Shown: positions 14,962-22,861 of the stretch, one piece after another
Position numbering within the stretch: position 1 is the first letter of the stretch
Layout: the number at the start of each line of letters is the position of its first letter
Assembly: GCA_000470535.1 (NCBI GenBank)
Contig: CBRG010000052.1
Span: 1-33,205 of the forward strand
Length of the DNA: 33,205 nucleotides
DNA from: Streptomyces sp. AW19M42
Lineage (GTDB): Bacteria > Actinomycetota > Actinomycetes > Streptomycetales > Streptomycetaceae
Reading direction: 5' to 3'
Notes under the pieces: generated by a model
Databases searched by the model: none
Seen by the model: only the letters and a program-made list of their open reading frames with translations
What the model was told of the DNA's origin: nothing
Translations under genes and position numbers: made by a program

Positions 14962-15705
14962 GTGCCTGTCGTGCTGCGTGAGGCATGGACCACACTCGTA
15001 CCGGACATGAATGACCGGCACGGGCCGCTGCCGCCGCTGATGCTCGCCCTGACCGTCGTCACCGGGCTGGTCGACGCCGTCAGCTACCTGCAACTGGGCC
15101 GGGTCTTCGTCGCGAACATGACCGGCAACGTGGTGTTCTCCGGCTTCGCGTTCGCCGGCGCCCCCGGCTTCTCGCTGGCCGCCTCGCTCGTCGCGCTCGC
15201 CGCCTTCGCGGCCGGGGCGCTGACCGGCGGCCTGCTCGTCCACCACTCCCACGCCCACCGCGGCCGCATGCTGCTGCACGCGCTGTGCGCCGAGACCGTG
15301 TGCGTACTGGCCGCCCTGGTCGTCACGCTGATCTCCGGCAGCCCGTACGACGGCGGCGTGCGGTTCACTCTCGTCGTGCTGCTCGCGCTCGGCCTCGGCG
15401 TGCAGAACGCCGTGTCGCGGGCGCTCGCCGTACCCGACCTCACCACCACCGTGCTGACGTTGACCATCACCGGCATCGCCTCCGACGGGCGGCTCGCCGG
15501 GGGCGGAGGCAGCAGGGCCGGCCGCCGGATCCTCTCGGCCGCCGCCATGCTGGCCGGCGCCCTGGTCGGAGCCGTGGCCGTGCTGCACGGGCATCCGGTG
15601 CTGCCGTTGGTCCTGGCCGTGGCGATCCTCGCGGTGGTGTGCCTGGCCGCGCGGGTCCTGGCACGGGACGACGGCCCGTGGACCCGGCCCGTCCTCAAGA
15701 AATGA
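14962..15705 (+). CDS. DUF1275 (YoaK-like) membrane protein
   Basis: 247 residues. About six hydrophobic segments are seen, with family features near the N-terminus: LALTVVTGLVDAVSYLQLGRVFVANMTGN, then a FAAGALTGG segment and LGLGVQNAVSRALAVPDLTTTVLTLTITGI. DUF1275 proteins are inner-membrane proteins, probably transporters, of unknown substrate. Two GTG codons six bases apart could start it; 14962 is chosen because GGAG lies seven bases upstream, whereas 14956 leaves no spacing. The promoter region has been replaced or moved by the foldback element just upstream. It converges on the MmyB-like regulator with three bases between the stop codons. Confidence 0.88.
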   Translation: MPVVLREAWTTLVPDMNDRHGPLPPLMLALTVVTGLVDAVSYLQLGRVFVANMTGNVVFSGFAFAGAPGFSLAASLVALAAFAAGALTGGLLVHHSHAHRGRMLLHALCAETVCVLAALVVTLISGSPYDGGVRFTLVVLLALGLGVQNAVSRALAVPDLTTTVLTLTITGIASDGRLAGGGGSRAGRRILSAAAMLAGALVGAVAVLHGHPVLPLVLAVAILAVVCLAARVLARDDGPWTRPVLKK

Positions 15706-15708
15706 CCC

Positions 15709-16515
15709 TCAGGACGCGAGCGACCGCAGATACGCGGCGGTGCCGGGGTCGGCGGGCAGGAACGTCTCGATGGCCAGCTCCGCGACCGTCACGTCCATCG
15801 GTGTGTTGAACGTGGCGATGGACGCGATGAACGAGAGCAGCCGGCCGTCCTGCTCGATCAGCAGCGGCAGCGCGAACGGCACCGACGACGAGGGCTCGTC
15901 CCACTCCTGACCGCCCGGCCTCGGCTCCACCGGATAGCCCGCGACCTCCTCGTACAGCTCACGCAGCTCCGCCGAACGGACCAGGGCGATCTGACGCTCC
16001 ATCTGTGCCAGCAGATCGGCCCGCCACTCGCGCAGATTGCGGATCCTGGGGGCCAGACCCTCCGGGTGCAGGGTGAGCCGCATCGCGTTCAGCGGCGGGG
16101 CGAGCAGGTGTTCCGCGACCCCGGCCGTCATCCGGGCGATCCCCTGATTGGCCGCCACCACGTTGTACATGCCGTCCACGACGAGCGCCGGATACGGGTC
16201 GTACCCCTGGAGCAGCCGGTCCATCCCCTCGCGCAGCGCGCCCATCGCCGGGTCGTCGAGCGCGGTCTCCGTGTAGCGAGGGGCGTAACCAGCGACCACC
16301 AGAAGGGCGTTGCGTTCCCGCACGGGCACGTCCAGGTGCTCCGCCAGCCGCAGGACCATCTCCTCGCTGGGGCGGGCGCGGCCCGTCTCGATGAAGGAGA
16401 TGTGCCGGGCCGAGGAGTCGGCCCGCAGCGCGAGCTCCAGCTGGCTGATCCGGCTCCGCTCCCGCCAGCTGCGCAGCAGCGGCCCTACCCCCGTGTCAGG
16501 CGCGACAGTTGTCAT
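15709..16515 (-). CDS. XRE-family regulator with MmyB-like ligand domain
   Basis: 268 residues. Residues about 10-70 form an XRE helix-turn-helix (GPLLRSWRERSRISQLELAL...SARHISFIETGRARPSEEMVLRLAEHL). The C-terminal part (YDPYPALVVDGMYNVVAAN, RNLREWRADLLAQMERQ, LPLLIEQDGRLLSFIASIATFNTPMDVTVAELAIETFLPAD is the usual ending) matches the MmyB-like PAS-type domain that binds fatty acid-like ligands. These regulators often act on divergent neighbours. The gene lies 50 bp from the divergent pterin dehydratase gene, a likely target (inference). Confidence 0.93.
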   Translation of the reverse strand: MTTVAPDTGVGPLLRSWRERSRISQLELALRADSSARHISFIETGRARPSEEMVLRLAEHLDVPVRERNALLVVAGYAPRYTETALDDPAMGALREGMDRLLQGYDPYPALVVDGMYNVVAANQGIARMTAGVAEHLLAPPLNAMRLTLHPEGLAPRIRNLREWRADLLAQMERQIALVRSAELRELYEEVAGYPVEPRPGGQEWDEPSSSVPFALPLLIEQDGRLLSFIASIATFNTPMDVTVAELAIETFLPADPGTAAYLRSLAS

Positions 16516-16565
16516 CCCGAGACCGTAACGTCACCGGCACCGACCACGAGCGAGGGAGCCCCCGT

Positions 16566-16871
16566 ATGCCCGCCGAACCGCTGCCGCTGAACGAGATCGA
16601 GAACCGGCTGCGCGAACTGCCCGGCTGGACGCTGGAGGGGGACCGGATCACCCGCACCTACCGGCTCCCGTCGCACTTCGCCGCGGCCGGGCTCACCGTC
16701 CATGTCGCCCAGATCCAGGACGAGCTGAACCACCACTCCGATCTGACGCTCGGGTACGACACCGTCGCGCTCTCGGTGAACTCCCACGACGCCGGAGGCA
16801 AGGTCACCGAGAAGGACCTGTTCCTCGCCGCCAGGGTGGCGGCCGTCGCTCCGGGCCACGGCGCGCGGTAG
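16566..16871 (+). CDS. 4a-hydroxytetrahydrobiopterin (pterin-4a-carbinolamine) dehydratase
   Basis: 101 residues from the ATG at 16566, with GAGGGA upstream. The family signature is complete: ELNHHSDLTLGYDTVALSVN followed by SHDAGGKVTEKD, giving the His-His-(Pro/Ser) pair, the third His and the terminal Asp at family spacing. The enzyme dehydrates pterin-4a-carbinolamine formed by aromatic amino acid hydroxylases, regenerating the cofactor. No hydroxylase gene is adjacent. Divergent from the MmyB-like regulator. Confidence 0.93.
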   Translation: MPAEPLPLNEIENRLRELPGWTLEGDRITRTYRLPSHFAAAGLTVHVAQIQDELNHHSDLTLGYDTVALSVNSHDAGGKVTEKDLFLAARVAAVAPGHGAR

Positions 16872-16888
16872 CCGAGGCCGGCGGCCCG

Positions 16889-17851
16889 TCAGATCATCGC
16901 GCCGAAGCCGGGGTGCGCGGCCAGCCAGCGCGCGCAGCTCTCGCTGCGCTCCACCGCCTCCGCGTACGCCGCCCGGGTGTGCCCGCTCACCGCGGTGGCC
17001 GCGGCCGAAGCCGCCGCCGAGCGCGGATGCCAGCCCAGCAGATGGCGCCAGCTCAGCGGCGAACCGGTGATCGGACGGGTCACCACGCCGGGCGTCGGCG
17101 GGAACGTCGCCCGGCACAGCCCGACGGCACGCCCCACCCGCACCAGATGGACCACGGAGACGGTGTCCGTCTCGTACACCGACACCGGGCTGAAACCCGC
17201 CCGCGCGCAGGCCGCCACGAAGCAGTCCGCGAAACAGCCGTCGCCCGGCACGTCGGCCCAGCACTCGTCCGCCAGCGCGGAGAGCTCCAGCTCGGGCGCC
17301 CCGGCCAGCGGGTGGTCCTCGGGCAGCATCACGAAGACCGGATCGACCCCGACGACCTGCCAGGTCAGCCGGTCCGCCATCGGCGGCGGGCTCTCGCCGC
17401 AGGCGCCGATGAGCGCGAAGTCGAGCCGACCGTCGACCAGTTGGGCGGCGATCTCGGCCACCGACCAGCTGGTGTACGTGGACACCGGCGCGGCCGGGTG
17501 CGCCGTCGCCAGCCGGTCGACGAGACCGCCGAGCAGCGGCCCGTGCGTGCCGCCCAGCCGGAAGCGCTCCATGGCCCCTCGCGCGTTGGCGAACCGCACT
17601 GCTTCCGCCTGGAGTTCACTGACGGCGGGCAGCACCACCCGGGCCCGTTCGAGCACCAGCTCACCCAGGGGTGTCGGCCGCGCACCCGTGTGGTCCCGGT
17701 CGAACAGCGGGCCCCCGAGCGCCTTCTCGATCCGCCGCAGCTGCGCGCTCAGTGCGGGTTGCGCGAGGCCGAGCGTGGCGGCGGCCTTGGTGAGACTTCC
17801 GGTGTCGGCGATGGCACGTACGGTTCGCAGATGGCGCAACTCAAGCTCCAT
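16889..17851 (-). CDS. LysR family transcriptional regulator (orphan)
   Basis: 320 residues. The N-terminal winged HTH is typical: MELELRHLRTVRAIADTGSLTKAAATLGLAQPALSAQLRRIEKALGG-type sequence across residues 1-48. A two-lobed effector domain follows (FRLGGTHGPLLGGL, LVDGRLDFALIGACGE, VFVMLPEDHPLAG, VHLVRVGRAVGLC). It is closer to the NAC/CynR-type than to the second LysR in this window. Its ATG lies within an inverted repeat that fits the T-N11-A rule, suggesting tight autoregulation. The usual divergent target gene is absent: the upstream neighbour is a broken DoxX-like gene on the same strand. Confidence 0.95.
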   Translation of the reverse strand: MELELRHLRTVRAIADTGSLTKAAATLGLAQPALSAQLRRIEKALGGPLFDRDHTGARPTPLGELVLERARVVLPAVSELQAEAVRFANARGAMERFRLGGTHGPLLGGLVDRLATAHPAAPVSTYTSWSVAEIAAQLVDGRLDFALIGACGESPPPMADRLTWQVVGVDPVFVMLPEDHPLAGAPELELSALADECWADVPGDGCFADCFVAACARAGFSPVSVYETDTVSVVHLVRVGRAVGLCRATFPPTPGVVTRPITGSPLSWRHLLGWHPRSAAASAAATAVSGHTRAAYAEAVERSESCARWLAAHPGFGAMI

Positions 17852-17866
17852 AACGGCAAGTTATGG
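17848..17866. promoter_or_regulatory. LysR-type inverted repeat over the LysR start codon
   Basis: CCATAAC (17848-17854) and GTTATGG (17860-17866) are perfect 7-bp arms around GGCAA, and the site contains TAAC-N5-GTTA (T-N11-A). The ATG of the LysR gene (complement of 17849-17851) is inside the left arm. Confidence 0.6.
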
Positions 17867-17912
17867 CCCCGTATCGCTGCTGGCAATCGTGACCGGGTGG
17901 CGGCTTGGCCGG

Positions 17913-18260
17913 TCAGGGCGCGGAGAGATGGGAGACAGACAGGACCGCTGTCGACAACCCGAGCATCCCCAGGCAGTTCAGCCAGAACTCCTGCTTGAGG
18001 AACCGCGCCCGGTAGTGGGCGTAGGCGGCGCACAGGAAGTAGGCGATCACCGCGACGTTGGCCGTCACGGCGGCGCCCTCGTACCGGAGTCCGGCGACGA
18101 GTCCGGCCGCCGCCAGGAGCTTGACGACCACCAGCACCCACCACCAGTCGCGGGGGAAACGCACTCCTTCCAGGCACTGCTGGACATCGGAGGACGCACG
18201 GACATGGCCGCGTCGGAGAGGAGTACCAGGGCGAGCAGTGCGGTCGGCCACCACGGGTGC
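17913..18260 (-). pseudogene. Frameshifted DoxX-like membrane protein gene
   Basis: The downstream frame encodes DVQQCLEGVRFPRDWWWVLVVVKLLAAAGLVAGLRYEG...VIAYFLCAAYAHYRARFLKQEFWLNCLGMLGLS, a DoxX_2-like helical protein. The expected N-terminal helix, WPTALLALVLLSDAAMSVRP, is present just upstream but in another frame. The break is near 18184-18190 (net loss of 1 or 4 bases). In the downstream frame a GTG at 18254 would give 113 residues with a nonsense N-terminus. The 5' end abuts a truncated plus-strand gene at about 18257, so the natural start is probably also lost. Calling it a pseudogene assumes no sequencing error. Confidence 0.65.
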
Positions 18261-18682
18261 TGCGGCCCGGCGGCGTGTTCGTCACCACGGTCGACCAGGA
18301 CGCCTCGCACGATGTGACCAGCGACATCGACGCGGCGTTCGCCCCCTACCTGGCACCTTCTCCGTCCGACGCCACGGACCGGGTCATCGGGTACGGGGCC
18401 GGGTGCGGCCTCGACGTGGTGGGGAGCGCCGTCTTCCGCGGGCACGGGCAGGGCCGGACGCCGGCGAGCGCGGCACTCGGAGTGCGCGACGGCTACTTCG
18501 CCTCGCGCCTGGATCTGCTGCGGGAAACGGACGCGACGGTCGAGGCGGTGGCCCGGAAGGTCGGCTACAGCCAGGCTTTCGCCTTCAGCACCGCCTTCAA
18601 GCGGGTGCGCGGGGTCGGCCCACAGGACTACCGGAACGGCCGCGAATTGCCGGAACGGCAACAGAATTTGCCCGTGACCTGA
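18257..18682 (+). pseudogene. Chimeric remnant: methyltransferase tail joined to AraC-family tail
   Basis: The 141-codon frame begins at LRPGGVFVTTVDQD, the post-motif III region of a class I SAM methyltransferase; the SAM-binding N-terminus is absent. From about 18500 it switches to LLRETDATVEAVARKVGYSQAFAFSTAFKRVRGVGPQDYR, the second helix-turn-helix of an AraC regulator without its sensor domain or first HTH. Both source genes have lost their 5' parts. No ribosome binding site suits the GTG at 18257. It is best read as deletion debris; a functional small protein cannot be excluded. Confidence 0.65.
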
Positions 18683-18702
18683 TGGCTGGTGAGGCTGTCC
18701 GC

Positions 18703-19629
18703 ATGAGCAACGACACCGTCCACGGTCACCACCACGACAGCAGCCACGGGCAGCGGCACGAAAGCGGCCATGCCCGCCATCACGGCTCCGATCTCGACTG
18801 GGACGCCATCGGCCCGCTGCTGGAGAAGAACGCCGAACTCAGCACCGGCCAGTACACGGAGGCGGCCCGCTGGATCGCCGGTCTGCCCGGCGCCCCCGAG
18901 GTCCGCCGGGTCCTGGACATCGGCAGCGGACCGGGCGTCGTCGCCTGCCTGCTAGCCGAGGTGTTCCCGGAGGCCGAGGTCGTCGCGGTGGACGGCACCC
19001 CGGCCCTGCTGGAGCGCACCCGGGACCGCGCGAAGCGGCTCGGGCTCGGTGACCGCGTCACCACCCTGCACGCAGAGCTGCCCGACGAACTGGACCGCGC
19101 CGGGGAGGCGGACCTGATCTGGGCGGGCAACGCGCTGCACCACATGGGCGACCAGCGCTCCGCACTGGCCGGATTCGCCGGGCTGCTGCGCCCCGGCGGC
19201 ACCCTCGCACTCGTCGAGGGCGGGCTGCAGCCCCGCCATCTCCCGCGCGACATCGGCTTCGGCCGGCCCGGTCTTGAGGAGCGGCTCGACGTGATCCAGG
19301 CCGAGACCTTCGAACAGATGCGGGCGGACCTGCCCGGCACCAAGCGGGAGACCGAGAACTGGGCCGCCCTCTTCACCGCCGTGGGCCTGGCCCCCCAGGG
19401 CACCCGGAGCTTCCTGCTCGACCTGCCCGCGCCCCTCACCGAGGCGGCACGGGACCATGTCATCGACAACTTCACCCGCCGCCACGAGAGCCTGGGCGAG
19501 CGGCTCGACGCCGAGGACAACGCGGTGCTCGACCGGCTGACCGACCCCGAGGACCCGGCCGGACTGAACCGGCGCACGGACACCTTCCTGCTGCTGGCCC
19601 GGACGTTCCACCTCGGCCGCAAGGCCTGA
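18703..19629 (+). CDS. Class I SAM-dependent methyltransferase with histidine-rich N-terminus
   Basis: 308 residues from the ATG at 18703, chosen because GGTGAGG lies eight bases upstream; an ATG at 18682 adds seven residues. Residues 7-27 contain nine histidines (HGHHHD, SSHGQRH, ARHH). Then come the methyltransferase motifs: VLDIGSGPGVVACLLAEVFP (motif I), VVAVDGTPALLERTR, LIWAGNALHHMGD, and FAGLLRPGGTLALVEGG. The C-terminal ~100 residues are helical. Substrate not recognised. The His-rich tail may bind nickel, zinc or another metal (inference). Only gene debris lies upstream; a strong terminator follows. Confidence 0.88.
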   Translation: MSNDTVHGHHHDSSHGQRHESGHARHHGSDLDWDAIGPLLEKNAELSTGQYTEAARWIAGLPGAPEVRRVLDIGSGPGVVACLLAEVFPEAEVVAVDGTPALLERTRDRAKRLGLGDRVTTLHAELPDELDRAGEADLIWAGNALHHMGDQRSALAGFAGLLRPGGTLALVEGGLQPRHLPRDIGFGRPGLEERLDVIQAETFEQMRADLPGTKRETENWAALFTAVGLAPQGTRSFLLDLPAPLTEAARDHVIDNFTRRHESLGERLDAEDNAVLDRLTDPEDPAGLNRRTDTFLLLARTFHLGRKA

Positions 19630-19640
19630 GCGTGACAGCG

Positions 19641-19679
19641 GGAATCCGCCGTCCGGCCACCGGCCGGACGGCGGATTCC
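19641..19679. terminator. Strong bidirectional terminator
   Basis: GGAATCCGCCGTCCGGCC (19641-19658) and its exact inverse (19662-19679) form an 18-bp stem with a 3-base loop, ACC. It lies between the convergent methyltransferase and aldo/keto reductase genes. Confidence 0.9.
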
Positions 19680-19721
19680 GGGGTTCGGTCAGCGGCGAAA
19701 CGTCACGGCTGACCGTCCGGC

Positions 19722-20558
19722 TCAGGCGCCGAGGTTGAACTCACCCGGGTGCGAGCCGAGCCGCTTGCCCTCGTCCAGCGCCGCGAACGCGGCGAGGTCG
19801 TCCTCGTCCAGCTCGAAGCCGAACACATCGATGTTCTCCGCGATCCGCGACGGGGTCACGGACTTCGGGATCACCACATGGCCGGTCTGGAGGTGCCAGC
19901 GGAGCACCGCCTGAGCCGGCGTGCGGCCGTGCTTCTGCGCGACCGCGACCACCGTCGGAACCTCCAGGAGGCCCTTGCCGGAACCCAGCGGCGACCAGGC
20001 CTCGGTCACGACGCCGTGCTTGGCGTGCAGCGCGCGGGACTCGGCCTGCTGGAGCTGCGGGTGCAGCTCGATCTGGTTGAGCGCGGGTACGACGGAGGTC
20101 TCGCCGAGCAGCCGTTCCAGGTGCTCCGGGAGGAAGTTCGACACACCGATGGCCTTCGCGCGGCCGTCGGCGTAGATCTTCTCGAACGCCCGGTACGTGT
20201 CGACGTACGCGTCCTTGGCGGGAACCGGCCAGTGGATCAGGTACAGGTCGACGTAGTCGAGACCCAGCTTGTCCAGCGAAGCGTCGAACGCGCGCAGCGT
20301 CGAGTCGTAGCCCTGCTCGCTGTTCCACAGCTTGGTGGTCACGAAGAGCTCGTCGCGGGCGACACCGGAGGCGGCGATGGCCTTGCCGGTGCCCCCCTCG
20401 TTCCGGTAGATCGCGGCGGTGTCGATGCTCCGGTACCCGGACTCGATGGCTGTGGCGACCGCCTTCGCGGCCTCGTCGTCCGGCACCTGCCAGACTCCGA
20501 AACCGAGCTGGGGCATCTCGACGCCGTTGTTGAGGGTGAGGGAGGGGACCTGGCTCAC
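19722..20558 (-). CDS. Aldo/keto reductase (2,5-diketo-gluconate reductase type)
   Basis: 278 residues from the GTG at 20558, with AAGGA ten bases upstream. The catalytic tetrad is complete: Asp46 (YRSIDTAAIY), Tyr51, Lys76 (VTTKLWN) and His109 (LIHWP). Other family blocks are IGVSNFLPEHLERLL, NQIELHPQLQQ, AWSPLGSGKGLL and the NADPH-binding IPKSVTPSRIAENIDVF. It is a (beta/alpha)8 NADPH-dependent carbonyl reductase; the substrate cannot be read from sequence. A longer frame to 20621 has no better start and runs through the tRNA-like segment. Confidence 0.95.
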   Translation of the reverse strand: MSQVPSLTLNNGVEMPQLGFGVWQVPDDEAAKAVATAIESGYRSIDTAAIYRNEGGTGKAIAASGVARDELFVTTKLWNSEQGYDSTLRAFDASLDKLGLDYVDLYLIHWPVPAKDAYVDTYRAFEKIYADGRAKAIGVSNFLPEHLERLLGETSVVPALNQIELHPQLQQAESRALHAKHGVVTEAWSPLGSGKGLLEVPTVVAVAQKHGRTPAQAVLRWHLQTGHVVIPKSVTPSRIAENIDVFGFELDEDDLAAFAALDEGKRLGSHPGEFNLGA

Positions 20559-20577
20559 GAGCGGTCGATCCTTACGT

Positions 20578-20597
20578 TGGGAGGTGGGACTCGAACC
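20578..20597 (-). other. tRNA 3'-end-like segment
   Basis: On the minus strand 20597-20578 reads GGTTCGAGTCCCACCTCCCA, matching a T-loop plus acceptor 3' strand. The 5' half of the T stem does not pair properly (GAAGG against CCCAC) and no D or anticodon arm is found. It could be an old integration-site remnant or chance. Confidence 0.25.
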
Positions 20598-20727
20598 TTC
20601 AACGATGAAGACGGCCCGCACATTCCCGTCCGCGGCCCCATTCTTTCCGACCCGCGGACTTCCTGACTGCGGACTTCCCGAGCGCGGACCGGTTCTCCCC
20701 GGCGCGGCGGAACGGCTTCCCGCCCGC

Positions 20728-22551
20728 TCAGCGGTACAGCGCGTCCACCTCGGCCGCGTAAGCCGTCTCGATCGCCTTGCGCTTCAGCTTCAGCGACGGG
20801 GTGAGCAGCCCGTGCTCCTCGGTGAACTGATGGGCCAGAATGCGGAATGTCCGGATCGACTCGGCCTGTGACACCGCCGTGTTCGCGGCCACCACCGCCC
20901 GCCGGACCTCCATCTCCAGATCCGGGTCCCGCACCAGTTCGCCCGGCGACAGCCGCTGCCGGCCCTGAATGGCGAGCCAGTGCTCCACCGCCTCCTGGTC
21001 CACGGTGACCAGGGCCGCGATGTACGGGCGGTCGTTGCCGACCACGATGCACTGCGCCACCAGCGGATGTGCCCGCACCCGCTCCTCCAGACCGGCCGGC
21101 GAGACGCTCTTGCCGCCGGACGTCACCAGGATCTCCTTCTTGCGCCCGGTGATCGTCAGATAGCCGTCCTCGTCCAGCGCACCCAGGTCCCCGGTGGCCA
21201 GCCAGCCGTCGTTCAGCACCGCGTCGGTGGACTTCGGGTCGCCCAGGTAGCCGGAGAACACATTGCGGCCGTACACCCAGATCTCGCCGTCCGACGCGAT
21301 GTGCACCGTGGTGCCGGGGATGGGCTGTCCGACCGTGCCGTACCGGGTGCGCTCCGGCGGATTGGCGGTGGCCGCCGCGGTCGTCTCGGTCAGCCCGTAC
21401 CCCTCGTACACCGTGACACCGGCGCCCGCGAAGAACAGCCCGAGCCGCCGCTCCATCCCCGAGCCGCCGGACATGGCGTGCCGGATGCGGCCGCCCATCG
21501 CCTCGCGCACCTTCTTGTACACGACCTTGTCGAAGAACTGGTGCTGCATCCGCAGCCCGGCGGACGGGCCGGGACCCGTCCCGAACGCCCGCGCCTCCAT
21601 CGCCTCCGCGTACTTCACCGCGATGTCCACGGCCTTGACGAAGGGGCCAAGCCTGCCCTCCGTCTCGGCCTTGCGGCGGGCCCCGTTGAAGACCTTCTCG
21701 AAGATGTACGGCACCGCCAGGATGAACGTGGGGCGAAACGTCACCAGGTCCGGCATCAGCGCCCTCGCCGACAGCTCCGGCTGGTGGCCCAGCTTCACCC
21801 GGCCCCGGATCGCCGTGACCTCCACCATCCGTCCGAAGACGTGCGCCAGCGGCAGGAAGAGCAGGGTCGCGGCCTCGTCGCCCGGCCGGGAGTGGAAGAC
21901 CGACTCCCAGCGCGATGCCATCGTCTCCGTCTCGAACATGAAGTTGGCGTGCGTGATCACACAGCCCTTGGGCCGCCCGGTCGTGCCCGACGTGTAGATG
22001 ACGGTCGCGACCGAGTCGGGCGTCACGGCACGCCGGTGCCGGTGTACCACCTCGTCCTCGACATGGGCGCCCGCGGCGACCAGCTCGGACACCGCGTCGG
22101 TGTCCAGCTGCCACAGCCGCTTCAACTGGGGCAGCTGGTCGATGACCGAGGCGACCGTCATCGCGTGGTCCTCGTGCTCGACCATCACCGCGGAGACCTC
22201 GGCGTCGTGGAGCATCCACAGGACCTGCTCGGCCGAGGACGTCGGATAGACCGGAACGGACTGCGCGCCGACCGCCCACAGGGCGAAGTCGAAGAGCGTC
22301 CACTCGTAGCGGGTGCGCGACATCAGGGCGACCCGGTCCCCGAACCGCACGCCGTGCGCGATCAGTCCCTTGGCCAGTGCGAGCACCTCGTCGCGGAACG
22401 TGCCGGAGGTGACATCGAGCCACTTCCCGGACGCGTCCTTGCGGCCGAGGGCGACCCGGTGTGGATCCTCCTCGGCGTAGTCGAAAACCACATCAGCGAG
22501 CCCGCCCACGTGGGGCGCGGCCGCCATGGGTGGGACAGTGAACTCGCGCAA
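20728..22551 (-). CDS. Long-chain fatty acid-CoA ligase (AMP-binding)
   Basis: 607 residues. The start is taken as TTG at 22551 because AAGGAG lies seven bases upstream and it gives MREFTVPP; an in-frame ATG at 22578 has no such site. Motifs: the P-loop TVIYTSGTTGRPKG, YGLTETTAAATANPP, and DGWLATGDLGALDEDGYLTITGRKKEILVTSGGK-type hinge with the A8/A10 region, ending with the LKLKRKAIETAY block that carries the catalytic lysine neighbourhood. It activates fatty acids as acyl-adenylates and then acyl-CoA, at the inner face of the membrane. It is the large FadD15-like type common in actinomycetes. Confidence 0.95.
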   Translation of the reverse strand: MREFTVPPMAAAPHVGGLADVVFDYAEEDPHRVALGRKDASGKWLDVTSGTFRDEVLALAKGLIAHGVRFGDRVALMSRTRYEWTLFDFALWAVGAQSVPVYPTSSAEQVLWMLHDAEVSAVMVEHEDHAMTVASVIDQLPQLKRLWQLDTDAVSELVAAGAHVEDEVVHRHRRAVTPDSVATVIYTSGTTGRPKGCVITHANFMFETETMASRWESVFHSRPGDEAATLLFLPLAHVFGRMVEVTAIRGRVKLGHQPELSARALMPDLVTFRPTFILAVPYIFEKVFNGARRKAETEGRLGPFVKAVDIAVKYAEAMEARAFGTGPGPSAGLRMQHQFFDKVVYKKVREAMGGRIRHAMSGGSGMERRLGLFFAGAGVTVYEGYGLTETTAAATANPPERTRYGTVGQPIPGTTVHIASDGEIWVYGRNVFSGYLGDPKSTDAVLNDGWLATGDLGALDEDGYLTITGRKKEILVTSGGKSVSPAGLEERVRAHPLVAQCIVVGNDRPYIAALVTVDQEAVEHWLAIQGRQRLSPGELVRDPDLEMEVRRAVVAANTAVSQAESIRTFRILAHQFTEEHGLLTPSLKLKRKAIETAYAAEVDALYR

Positions 22552-22861
22552 TGACCTGCTCCTTGTGGCGCTCCGCACAGCGCCGTGACGCTACCCCACC
22601 GGACGCCGCCGCGGGAGAGCCCGCAACGGCAGGCGAAACATGGCGTCTGCACTGGTCAGGGGTTGAAATCCGGCCAGATGGGCAAGGCTCGGACGCGCTT
22701 CCGACCAAGGGGTAAGCGGCTCGCGCGGGAATCTCCACCGAATCTGTACGCCGCGATCACTGCCGATCCGTGCGGATACGGGGGTTTGGTCCGCAGTCGC
22801 CGGGCCTGACCCGGCTTGGGCTGCCCCGGCCCAGGCCGCCGCGTCCCGTTGATACTCCCCC
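22552..22861. other. 310-bp intergenic region without a convincing gene
   Basis: It lies between the acyl-CoA ligase start and the LysR stop, both on the minus strand. A possible -10 box TAGCGT (minus strand, 22593-22588) for the ligase gene has no clear -35. Short open frames lack good start sites and codon bias. A terminator-like structure lies at 22803-22837. No tRNA or known riboswitch was recognised. Confidence 0.5.
22803..22837 (-). terminator. Possible terminator after the LysR gene
   Basis: GGCCTG (22803-22808) pairs with CAGGCC (22832-22837), with an inner GGGC/GCCC-type stem, 25 bp beyond the LysR stop. Moderate quality. Confidence 0.35.

Noticed and set aside
20559..20640. An intact tRNA gene on the minus strand
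   Set aside because: Only the T-loop/acceptor-like 20-mer fits; the T stem mispairs and no D or anticodon arm can be drawn.
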